A DNA stretch of 64,000 nt, from NCBI RefSeq assembly GCF_003032475.1, contig NZ_CP028369.1:2108001-2172000 (forward strand), given 5' to 3'. Origin of the DNA: Streptomyces sp. P3 (lineage in GTDB: Bacteria > Actinomycetota > Actinomycetes > Streptomycetales > Streptomycetaceae). Positions 56,369 through 64,000 of the stretch are shown here, piece by piece. The position numbers were made by a program, and so were the translations under genes. The notes below the pieces were generated by a model. It made no database searches, was not told the DNA's origin, and saw nothing but the letters and a program-made list of their open reading frames with translations. Every line of letters starts with the position of its first letter. The first letter of the stretch is position 1.

Positions 56369-57943
56369 ATGACCCGGCGTGCGGGGCGTGGGAGTGCTGG
56401 GACGGCCCGATGGCGGACGGCCGTGCGGACCGCCGTCGTGGGAGCGGTGCTGTGCGCGGCCCCGGCGACACTGCCCGGTCCGCCCGCGACGACCCCGACG
56501 GCCGCGACTACCGCGGTTTCTGCGACCACTGCGACGACCGTGAGGGCCGCGACAGCGGCCAGGACTGTGACAGCGGCCAGGACTGTGACGGCCGCCAGGA
56601 CTGCGACGACTGCGACGGCCACGCCGAAGGCCCCGGGCGCCCCGTCCTACGCCTTCGCGGACGACGTCCGCTCCGCACCTGCGGCCACGGGCACCACCGG
56701 CGCCGTGAACCTGGACCCCGGCGCGACCTACCGCAGTTCCCTCGAGAGCGAGGGGAAGGCCTACTACCGCCTCGAACTCGACGGCACGTCGAACGCGTAC
56801 GTCGCCGTCACGGCCGTGCCCCGGGCGGACGCCGAGCTCTCCGTCGGCGACGGCGTCAGCGTCGCCGTGCAGAACGCCGACGGCGCGTCCTGCTCCCGCG
56901 ACACGGCGACCGTCGGGGCGTCCAAGAGCCCGCAGCCGATCACCGCGTGGGGCGCGCGCGAGCTTGTCCCCGGCAGGGGGCTGTGCCGGAAGGCCGGGAC
57001 CTACTACGTGATCGTGGAGCGCACCGCCGTCCGCGCGGGCAGCGGCCGCGGAGATGGTGACAGAGGTGTCGGCCCGGGTGCCGGCGGCGAGGGGACGGCT
57101 CCCGTCGCGGCGCCCTGGGAGCTGGAGCTCGCGCCCGTCTCCGAGCCCGCCCTGCGGAAGGCGGCCGCCACACGCGGGCCCGAGGCGTGGGACTCCGCGA
57201 CGCCCACGCCACCCGTTGCCGAACCGGTGGCCGTGCGGGGCGGAGCCGGTTTCACCGACGCCACCGCCGTGCGGCAGGGCGTCTGGCGCGACGCGATCCT
57301 CCCCGGCCAGACCCTGTTCTACGAGGTGCCCGTCGACTGGGGCCGCCAGGTGTCCGCCGCGGTCGACCTGGGGAGCGCCGACAAGGACTCCGGCTATGTG
57401 GCCGATGCCCTGGGCATGACCCTCTACAACCCGGTGCGAGCCGAGGTCAAGGGCACCGCCGTGGGGTACGGCGGCACCCAGAAGTCGACGGCGCTGCCCC
57501 CGCTCCCGCCGGTCGGCTACGCCAACCGCTACGCCTCCACCACCTCCACCAAGTCCCTGCGCTTCGCCGGCGCGTACTACCTGGTGGTGCACCTCGCGGC
57601 CCAGGTGGGCGACCGGTTCGGGGAGGGCTCCTACGGGCTGACCCTGCGGGTCACGGTGGGCGGCCGGACACAGGACGGGCCGGGGTACGCGGCGCGGTCG
57701 GCGCCGCGCGGGATCTTCGACGTCGGCGCTCCGGACCGGGAGCCGGAGGCGGCCGGGAGCGCGGGCACCGTCGACGCGTCGAGCAGCGGGACGCCGGGCG
57801 GTGACCCCGCGATGAAGGCGGTGGCGGTGGGCGGCATCGGCGCCGGCAGCCTGCTGCTCACGGTGCTCGGGGTCTGGACCCTGACCGCGCGGCGCCGGGC
57901 CGCGGCTCAGATGCGGGCCAGCGCCCAGAACCCCACCGCGTAA
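56369..57943 (+). CDS. Large secreted protein with C-terminal membrane anchor
   Basis: A 524-residue protein. The signal region ([21 protein letters not shown]) is followed by a Thr/Ala-rich stretch made by a DNA tandem repeat (TVTAARTVTAARTATT, about 56540-56620). Extracellular domains come next (residues about 100-480; TYRSSLESEGKAYYRLELDG and GQTLFYEVPVDWGRQVSAA are similar sandwich-like segments). A final helix (GIGAGSLLLTVLGVWTL) precedes a basic tail. Function unknown. Its 3' end overlaps the convergent kinase gene by 37 bp, and the two probably form a conserved pair. Confidence 0.75.
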   Translation: MTRRAGRGSAGTARWRTAVRTAVVGAVLCAAPATLPGPPATTPTAATTAVSATTATTVRAATAARTVTAARTVTAARTATTATATPKAPGAPSYAFADDVRSAPAATGTTGAVNLDPGATYRSSLESEGKAYYRLELDGTSNAYVAVTAVPRADAELSVGDGVSVAVQNADGASCSRDTATVGASKSPQPITAWGARELVPGRGLCRKAGTYYVIVERTAVRAGSGRGDGDRGVGPGAGGEGTAPVAAPWELELAPVSEPALRKAAATRGPEAWDSATPTPPVAEPVAVRGGAGFTDATAVRQGVWRDAILPGQTLFYEVPVDWGRQVSAAVDLGSADKDSGYVADALGMTLYNPVRAEVKGTAVGYGGTQKSTALPPLPPVGYANRYASTTSTKSLRFAGAYYLVVHLAAQVGDRFGEGSYGLTLRVTVGGRTQDGPGYAARSAPRGIFDVGAPDREPEAAGSAGTVDASSSGTPGGDPAMKAVAVGGIGAGSLLLTVLGVWTLTARRRAAAQMRASAQNPTA

Positions 57944-59520
57944 CAGGCCAGGGCGAGCAGCAGCAGGGGCACCACGACCTTCACCGGCGGCCCCGGGCGG
58001 CCCCGGCGGGCGGCGCGATGCCCCCGGCGGCCGGTCCGCGACGAGGCCGCCGACGCGGCGGGTGCGTGCTGCGGGTGCTGCACGTGTTGTACGTGCTGAG
58101 CGGGCCAGGGATCGCGGGCGGTGTACGAGGCGGTCGAGGAGGTGTCGGCCCCCGGCTCACGGGTGGGCAGGGCGAACGTGGACTCGTACGCGGGCCGGTA
58201 AGTGGGCTGGTACGAGGGCTCGTACGTGGGCTCGTAGGTGGGCTGTCGGTGAGAGGAAGCGGGGGAGACGGGCGGTGGCGTGTGGCCGGGAGGACGGGAC
58301 GCGGGCAACTGCCCGGACGCCGGCGCGGAGCGGAACGAGCCGCTCGTCGGCTGCGGCGGCGGCAGAGGAAAGCTTCCGGAGTCCGACATCGACGGGGCGG
58401 GCGAGGGGGCCTGCGAATGAGTCGGGGTCGGGATGGGCTCGGGGGGCGTGGCGGACGCGGGAGCGGGACACGGAACGTGCCCGGGACCGGGCGGAGGGGC
58501 GGCGGGCCGGGGCGGAGCCTGAGCAGGCGCGGTGGACGGCCGGGACGGCACGGACGCGGCGTTCGGGTGGGTGGGAACCGGTGGGTCGGCGGGCCGGGGC
58601 GCGGGGTTCCCGCGACGGGTGGTCGAGTCACCGGACCGGGGCGCGGGGCCGTCGGGACCGAACCCCGCGGGCAGCGGCCCGAGTTGGTCGAATATCTCGA
58701 TCAGCTCGTCGTCCGGTCCCGGCTCCGGAAGGAGTTCGGCGGCCGCTGCGAGCGCCTTTCGCGCTCCGGTGGCCGTACGGAAGCGCGCCTGCGGGTCCGG
58801 CTGCAGGAGGGTGGCCACGACCTGCCACAGGGGCTCGGGGACGTTCTTGGGCGCGCCCGGCGTTCCGTGGTCCGCGAAGTGCTCGACCAGGGCCTTGGCG
58901 TCCGGCTTGGCCCCCTCGAGCAGGTACAGGGCGACCAGTCCGACCGCGAACAGGTCGGCCGGGAAGTCGGGGTCGGCGCCCAGCATCTGCTCGGGTGCGA
59001 GGTAACCCGGCGTCCCCACCACGAGGTCGGTGTCGGTCAGCCGGGGCTCGCCCAGCCGCATCGCGATGCCGAAGTCGGAGAGCCTGAGGCGCGGCCGGGC
59101 CGTCCCGGTGGCCTCCAGCAGGACGTTGGCGGGCTTGATGTCGCGGTGCACGACGCCTTCCGCATGGACCGCGGCGAGCCCGGAGAGCAGTTGGTCGAGC
59201 AGCGTGCACACGAACACCGGCGGCAGGGGCCCGTAGTCGCCGATGAGGTGGGCCAGTGAACCGCCGGCCACCAGGTCCATGGTGAACAGGACCTTGTCGT
59301 CGTCGGCGGCCCAGCTGGCGGGCGCGAGCACATGGGGATGGTCGATCCGCAGCGCCTGCTCGCGCACGAAGCGCAGCAGCGCGTGCGCGTCGCTCTGCTG
59401 GAGCACCTTGGCGGCGACGTAACGGCGGCGGCGATGGTCCCAGGCGCGCCAGACCGCGCCGACCCCTCCGCGGCCGATCGGGTCGGCCAGTTCGTACCGT
59501 GCGGCGAAGACCTCACCCAT
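57907..59520 (-). CDS. Membrane Ser/Thr protein kinase (PknB-like catalytic domain)
   Basis: A 537-residue kinase. The Gly loop is IGRGGVGAVWRAW, the ATP lysine lies in RRYVAAKVL, the catalytic loop is VVHRDIKPANVLL, then SDFGIAM and GYLAPEQM, so it should be active. A Pro/Ser/Tyr-rich linker of about 230 residues with repeated PTYEPTYEPSYQPTY units leads to one C-terminal helix (VVVPLLLLALACYAVGFWAL), with almost nothing outside. It therefore lacks a PASTA-type sensor. MGEVFAARYEL (59520) is the chosen start; the frame extends upstream to 59616 without better support. Confidence 0.9.
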   Translation of the reverse strand: MGEVFAARYELADPIGRGGVGAVWRAWDHRRRRYVAAKVLQQSDAHALLRFVREQALRIDHPHVLAPASWAADDDKVLFTMDLVAGGSLAHLIGDYGPLPPVFVCTLLDQLLSGLAAVHAEGVVHRDIKPANVLLEATGTARPRLRLSDFGIAMRLGEPRLTDTDLVVGTPGYLAPEQMLGADPDFPADLFAVGLVALYLLEGAKPDAKALVEHFADHGTPGAPKNVPEPLWQVVATLLQPDPQARFRTATGARKALAAAAELLPEPGPDDELIEIFDQLGPLPAGFGPDGPAPRSGDSTTRRGNPAPRPADPPVPTHPNAASVPSRPSTAPAQAPPRPAAPPPGPGHVPCPAPASATPPEPIPTPTHSQAPSPAPSMSDSGSFPLPPPQPTSGSFRSAPASGQLPASRPPGHTPPPVSPASSHRQPTYEPTYEPSYQPTYRPAYESTFALPTREPGADTSSTASYTARDPWPAQHVQHVQHPQHAPAASAASSRTGRRGHRAARRGRPGPPVKVVVPLLLLALACYAVGFWALARI

Positions 59521-59645
59521 GGCAGTGCGTCGCTCCTCCCCCTCGCCCCTACGGGTTCTCCCCCTTGCTACCCCCGTGACGGGCGATACGACCCCCGTGT
59601 CTCCCGCGGACTTCACGAGCCCCGCGCGTCCCGTGAACCCTTTGG

Positions 59646-59699
59646 TGTCCCCCGTGTCCCCCGTGTCCCCCGTGTCCCTCTTGCGCCCGTGTCCCCCGT
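59646..59699. repeat. Short tandem repeats of CCCGTGTCC type
   Basis: The 9-bp unit GTGTCCCCC recurs at least four times, with a further copy near 59689. It lies in the 280-bp gap between the kinase and XRE genes, which has no other visible feature. Confidence 0.75.
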
Positions 59700-59800
59700 C
59701 ACGTGGTGTTTCCCGGTGCTGATCCGCGGTGCCGGCTGCCGCCCCCGCGGGCTGCCGATCTCCCGGCTGCCGAACCCCCTTCGGCTACCGGGCTCCGCGC

Positions 59801-60349
59801 TCAGCTCTGGTGGGACTGGTAGTGCGTCACGGCGTCGGAGGTGCGGCCGGCGCCGTACACCCGCAGGAACTCGGCCAGTTCGGGGTGGGTCGGGGCGAGC
59901 GAGTCGGCGGCGTCGATGATGTCGCCGGCGGCGGCCACCGAGCGCAGCAGCGACTGGATCTCGCGGACGACCCGCTTGACCGTGGGCGCCCCCGAACCGG
60001 TCGTCGACTGTGTGGCGTTGCTGAGCACCGATCCCCCCTGCGACCGTTTGATCTCGTCCATGCGCTCGGTCGCCTCGGCGGCGCTGACGCTGCCGTCCGC
60101 GACCTGTGCGGCCAACTCCTGGAGCAGCTGCACCCGCTGCACCACCGCCGGATTGCCGATCTTCGCCCGCTGACCGCTCATCAGCTGCGACAGCATCGGC
60201 GCCGACAGTCCCAGCACCCCCGCGAGACGAGCCTGGTTGAGGCCAAGATCGTCGATGAGCTTACGGAAGAGCGCCCCCAGTGGCTCCCCGTACCAGTTCC
60301 GCTGCAGATCCCGCGCTCTAGCGGTCGCTTCCTGCTGTGCGGCGTCCAT
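59801..60349 (-). CDS. XRE-type helix-turn-helix DNA-binding protein
   Basis: A 182-residue regulator. The HTH near residues 28-50 is LGLNQARLAGVLGLSAPMLSQLMSGQR, followed by helical regions (VQRVQLLQELAAQVADG and VVREIQSLLRSVAAAGDIID). ATG 60349 follows GGGGAGA. The family is conserved at this locus in Streptomyces, close to tRNA-Ala, but its targets are unknown. Confidence 0.82.
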   Translation of the reverse strand: MDAAQQEATARARDLQRNWYGEPLGALFRKLIDDLGLNQARLAGVLGLSAPMLSQLMSGQRAKIGNPAVVQRVQLLQELAAQVADGSVSAAEATERMDEIKRSQGGSVLSNATQSTTGSGAPTVKRVVREIQSLLRSVAAAGDIIDAADSLAPTHPELAEFLRVYGAGRTSDAVTHYQSHQS

Positions 60350-60531
60350 TGCGTCTCCCCATCGCTTCCCCAGAAACCGCGGTTCGCTGTAGCGAACCAC
60401 GTCCGAGCATCTTACGGAGAGTGGTCATCCGCGGGGACCCCCAATCTTTTTGCGAGATACCCCCGGTGACCCGGTACTCTGGTCTGCGGCGCCCGCCGGG
60501 ACGAGCTCGATCCGGCCGGACGTCACCTTCC

Positions 60532-60604
60532 GGGGCCTTAGCTCAGTTGGTAGAGCGCTGTCTTTGCATGGCAGATGTCAGGGGTTCGACTCCCCTAGGC
60601 TCCA
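60532..60604 (+). tRNA. tRNA-Ala (anticodon TGC)
   Basis: A 73-nt cloverleaf. The acceptor GGGGCCT/AGGCTCC contains the G3.U70 pair that identifies alanine tRNA. The anticodon loop TTTGCAT gives TGC, and the T-arm is AGGGGTTCGACTCCCCT. CCA is not encoded. Confidence 0.98.
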
Positions 60605-60610
60605 CGACAA

Positions 60611-60653
60611 AGACCCCTCCCACCTGCGGTGACGCAGATGGGAGGGGTCTTTT
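60611..60653 (+). terminator. tRNA-Ala terminator
   Basis: AGACCCCTCCCACCTGCG (60611-60628) pairs with 60633-60650 with one mismatch and is followed by TTT. Confidence 0.92.
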
Positions 60654-60726
60654 GGCGTGCTGGGGCGCGGTGCTGATCCGGTCCGCGGCCGCCCGGCGGC
60701 TACCGGCCCGCCATCGGCCGGCCTGC

Positions 60727-61434
60727 TCAGCCGCGGTCGTCGCGGTTCGCGGCTTCTTCCTCGGCCTGCTTGGCCTGGACCTCGGGGTCCAGAACGGCCG
60801 GATCGACGCTGCCGTCGACCGACGTCAGCGTGGTGCCCGAGGCAGGCACCTCCGTGGCAGCCGGCGGCTCGACCAGCCAGTCAGGGTTGGCCTGCTTGTC
60901 CCACCACCGGTAGGCCGCGTACGCGCCACCGGCGACGGCGCCCAGCACGGCCAGCGCCTTGGCGAGCTTGCCCGCCCTGGCACGCCGCCGGTGCTTGCGC
61001 ACCAGTTTCTCGATCTCCTTCGGCGTCACCTGACCGCGCAGGGCGGCCAGCGCGGCGGCGCCACGGGCGGCGGCTTCTTCCTTCACGGGGCCGGCCGCGG
61101 CCACCGCCTGCTCGATCTTCGGCCGGGAATAGTCGGCCGCCTGCCGGGCGGCAAGGCGGGTACGGACGGCCGCTTCGTGCGCGGCCAGGTCGACCTTCGG
61201 CGGGACGTGCGTCAGGGCCTGCTCCAGGCGCGGGGCGACGTGGGCGCCGTACTGGACGCGGGCCTGTTCGGCGGCCAGCGACACCTTGGGCGCGAGCCGT
61301 ACACGAGCCTCATGCGCATAGAGCGCGGCCCGTTCCTTGGCCGTGTCGGCGTAGGGCGCCACCACTTCCGCGGCGTGCAGCACGCTTTCCTTCGCCGAGC
61401 CGGTCGCGGCGCGCACGCTGTCGATGCGGGTCAC
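60727..61434 (-). CDS. DUF5324 family protein
   Basis: A 235-residue protein. Residues 1-150 are Ala-rich amphipathic helices with repeating PYADTAKERAALYAHEAR and APRLEQALTHVPPKVDLA units, similar to apolipoprotein-like or coiled-coil proteins. A basic patch (KLVRKHRRRARAGKLAK) precedes one membrane helix (ALAVLGAVAGGAYAAYRWW) and an acidic tail. It matches DUF5324 of Streptomyces; function unknown. The gap 61435-61856 (422 bp) between it and ppiA contains no gene I can support. Confidence 0.78.
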   Translation of the reverse strand: MTRIDSVRAATGSAKESVLHAAEVVAPYADTAKERAALYAHEARVRLAPKVSLAAEQARVQYGAHVAPRLEQALTHVPPKVDLAAHEAAVRTRLAARQAADYSRPKIEQAVAAAGPVKEEAAARGAAALAALRGQVTPKEIEKLVRKHRRRARAGKLAKALAVLGAVAGGAYAAYRWWDKQANPDWLVEPPAATEVPASGTTLTSVDGSVDPAVLDPEVQAKQAEEEAANRDDRG

Positions 61435-61856
61435 GGGTTCCTCCTCCTCGGTGGCGTACGGTATTTCGACTTTCCACCCTTTTACGGATCATGCCTGCCG
61501 AGTGCGTTCGCGGCATGTGCGGGCGGGCATACGGGTGCCGATCACGTGCGATAGCGGACGTATACGGGACACATTCCGGGCAATGGCAACAGAGGTCAGA
61601 CAGAGCGACAAAACCGACGATGCCACGGATCGGCCCCGCTCGCCCCGTCCCGGAGGAACTCCGGCGCGTTTTCCCTGCCGGAAGCGCCTGCTGCGAACCC
61701 GGACGGACCCGCCCTCACGGGCACGGACCCGCCCCGGGAAACCAGAAGGACCGGGACGGACCCGGGGGACCCGGAACCGGCGGTTCGGCTTCCGGTGCCC
61801 TGGACCGTGCGAGGATCGAGGGGTCACAGGAAGACGACGGAAGGCAGATCAAGATC

Positions 61857-62390
<534 letters not shown>

Positions 62391-62503
62391 GTCCGGACGC
62401 CCGGCGGGCCTTCGGGAACCAAACACCCTGCTGGTCCGTATGGATGAGCAGGGCGGTTCCTTCACCTGCTCCGACGACTTCAGACCACCCACTGGGAGCC
62501 CAC

Positions 62504-63397
62504 ATGGACCAGGCGTCCGGCAGCCGGCAGGACGACGCACACAGCGGCCTGCCCGTCTGCTATCGGCACCCCGACCGGGAGACCGGCGTGCGCTGCACCC
62601 GCTGCGACCGTCCGATCTGCCCGGAGTGCATGGTCAGCGCCTCCGTCGGCTTCCAGTGCCCTTCGTGCGTCCGCGAGGGCTCCGGCACCGGTCACGCCCC
62701 GAACGCCTCGCAGCCCCGCACGATCGCGGGCGGCGCGGTGGCCGCCGACCCGCACCTGGTCACGAAGGTCCTCATCGGCCTCAACCTGGCGGTGTTCCTG
62801 CTCGTGCAGGTGCGTCCCTCGGTGCTGGAAAACCTTGCGATCATCGGGCAATGGCCGCCCGCGCCCTTCCGACCGACCGAAGGTGTGGCCGAGGGAGAGT
62901 GGTACCGCCTGGTCACCTCGATGTTCACGCATGAGGCGATCTGGCATTTCGCGTTCAACATGCTCAGCCTGTGGTGGCTCGGTGGCCCCCTCGAACGGGC
63001 CCTGGGGCGGACGCGATACCTCGCGCTCTACTTCGTCTCCGGCCTCGCCGGCAGCGCCCTGGCCTACCTGCTCGCCTCGCCGGGTACCGTCACCTACGGT
63101 GCTTCCGGAGCCATCTACGGCCTCTTCGGAGCCACCGCGGTGCTGATGCGTCACCTGCGCTACGACATGCGGCCGATCATCGCGCTGCTCGTGATCAACC
63201 TGATCTTCACCTTCAGCCCTGGCACGAACATCTCCTGGCAGGGGCACGTCGGTGGCCTGGTCGCCGGCCTCGTCGTCGGCGCCGCCATGGTGTACGCGCC
63301 GCGCGAGCGCCGCGCCCTCGTCCAGTTCGGGACCTGTGCGCTGATGCTGGGCGTGGTCCTCCTCGTCACCCTCCTGAGGACCGCCCAGCTCACCTGA
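62504..63397 (+). CDS. Rhomboid family intramembrane serine protease
   Basis: A 297-residue protein. The N-terminal B-box-like zinc finger is CYRHPDRETGVRCTRCDRPI followed by CPECMV and CPSC. A GlpG-like core of six to seven helices contains HFAFNMLSLWWLGGPLE, the serine motif YGASGAIYGLFG and the catalytic histidine in WQGHVGGLVAG. It cleaves membrane proteins within the bilayer; its substrates here are unknown. This architecture is standard for actinobacteria. Confidence 0.93.
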   Translation: MDQASGSRQDDAHSGLPVCYRHPDRETGVRCTRCDRPICPECMVSASVGFQCPSCVREGSGTGHAPNASQPRTIAGGAVAADPHLVTKVLIGLNLAVFLLVQVRPSVLENLAIIGQWPPAPFRPTEGVAEGEWYRLVTSMFTHEAIWHFAFNMLSLWWLGGPLERALGRTRYLALYFVSGLAGSALAYLLASPGTVTYGASGAIYGLFGATAVLMRHLRYDMRPIIALLVINLIFTFSPGTNISWQGHVGGLVAGLVVGAAMVYAPRERRALVQFGTCALMLGVVLLVTLLRTAQLT

Positions 63398-63405
63398 GCG
63401 CGCTG

Positions 63406-63615
63406 TTGTCCACAGTCTGTGGCGAATCTTGTGCACAAAGTGCGGGAACAGCTGCGCCCCCTGCCGTCGAACCGCGTTTCCGCAGTTCAGGCAGGGGGCG
63501 AACAGCCTTTCGAGTGAACGTGACAGCCGGTAGTTACGTCACACCGGCGTCAACCTCCCAGAAGTTATCCACAGATCGTCGTTCTTTCCCCAAGTGTGGA
63601 AACCGCTGTGGATAA
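63406..63615. promoter_or_regulatory. Three perfect DnaA boxes between rhomboid and crgA
   Basis: TTGTCCACA (63406-63414), TTATCCACA (63565-63573) and TGTGGATAA (63607-63615, reverse) lie in a 266-bp gap with further near-matches such as TTGTGCACA and TGTGGAGAG. It lies 32 kb from oriC. Confidence 0.75.
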
Positions 63616-63663
63616 CTCTGTGGAGAGCCATGGGCAGAGCTGGTCAGCGGCGTCGGGCGCCCG

Positions 63664-63918
63664 TCACTTCCACTGGGTGGAGACGCCGAACCCGGCCGCG
63701 ATGAACCCGAAGCCGACCACGATGTTCCAGTTGTTCAGCTGGTCGATGGGCAGGGTCCCGTCGGTGACGTAGAAGACCACGATCCAGGCGAGCCCGATGA
63801 TGAACATGGCCAGCATCACCGGTGCGACCCAGGCGCGACTGTTCAGCTTGATCGCGGTCGCCTGCTTCGCCGGAGGGGGCGTGTAGTCGGCCTTCTTGCG
63901 GATACGTGACTTCGGCAC
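63664..63918 (-). CDS. crgA: Cell division protein CrgA
   Basis: An 84-residue protein: a basic N-terminus ([16 protein letters not shown]), then two membrane helices ([22 protein letters not shown] and [20 protein letters not shown]). CrgA inhibits FtsZ ring formation in aerial hyphae of Streptomyces and links divisome and wall enzymes in mycobacteria. GTG 63918 follows AGGAGAG. The last 80 bp of the window are its upstream region. Confidence 0.95.
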   Translation of the reverse strand: MPKSRIRKKADYTPPPAKQATAIKLNSRAWVAPVMLAMFIIGLAWIVVFYVTDGTLPIDQLNNWNIVVGFGFIAAGFGVSTQWK

Positions 63919-64000
63919 GAGGGTCTCTCCTGTCGATGCGCTGCGTGGCCGCGCAGGTGCTGGGTCGGGCTCGGGGGCTGCGTACTAGGGGGCTGCTGGG

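Overview
The window is high-GC actinobacterial DNA and is best read as the central, oriC-bearing part of a Streptomyces chromosome. Gene order gives the strongest support: rpmH-rnpA-yidD-yidC-jag-rsmG-parA-parB on one side of dnaA, and dnaN-gnd-recF-dciA-gyrB-gyrA on the other. GTG starts, very strong GC at third codon positions, ten exact copies of the 14-bp parS palindrome and a dense field of TTGTCCACA-type DnaA boxes agree with this.

Left arm (1-28.4 kb): cell-envelope genes come first: an alanine-racemase-fold protein, a GT87 glycosyltransferase and a class A penicillin-binding protein. A PadR regulator with inositol-phosphate synthase and an MFS transporter follow. Next is a CCA-adding enzyme divergent from a DUF6049 secreted protein, then murJ, a membrane pseudokinase with a discoidin-like outer domain, an ECF sigma factor and its zinc-type anti-sigma factor. 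The thioredoxin genes trxB-trxA have a textbook sigma-R type promoter. parAB, rsmG and the membrane-insertion/RNase P/L34 operon lead up to dnaA.

Origin (28.4-36.2 kb): dnaA has two DnaA boxes just upstream of its likely promoter. The dnaA-dnaN gap holds about a dozen DnaA boxes and a 3 x 22-bp tandem repeat. gyrB, gyrA and a DUF3566 membrane protein follow.

Accessory region (42.0-55.2 kb): a 9.84-kb actinomycete integrative and conjugative element (AICE, pSAM2 type) sits in tRNA-Ile(GAT), bounded by identical 82-bp att repeats. It carries int, xis, a RepSA-type initiator, Spd spread proteins, an FtsK-like TraB translocase, a KorSA-like GntR repressor with repeated operators, a Nudix protein, an RsbW-like ATPase and unknown small proteins. 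About 1.07 kb near its right end has no convincing gene but contains large perfect hairpins, a chromosomal-type parS, and a 31-bp motif shared with the dnaN leader. Beyond attR lies the 3' tip of another integrase gene, so this tRNA site has been used more than once. A lipoprotein, a DUF6584 protein and an organoarsenical-resistance group (arsR-arsN-like GNAT divergent from an ArsI/CadI dioxygenase) follow, then what looks like the start of an eroded LysE-type exporter.

Right arm (55.3-64 kb): conserved Streptomyces genes return: DUF6344, DLW-39, a secreted protein overlapping tail to tail with a Ser/Thr kinase, an XRE regulator, tRNA-Ala(TGC), DUF5324, cyclophilin, a rhomboid protease and crgA. 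The rhomboid-crgA gap contains three perfect DnaA boxes 32 kb from oriC.

All assignments come from reading sequence and motifs; no database search was run. The strongest candidates for something undescribed are the parS site carried by the AICE, the hairpin-rich AICE right end, the 31-bp motif shared with dnaN, and the distal DnaA-box cluster beside crgA.
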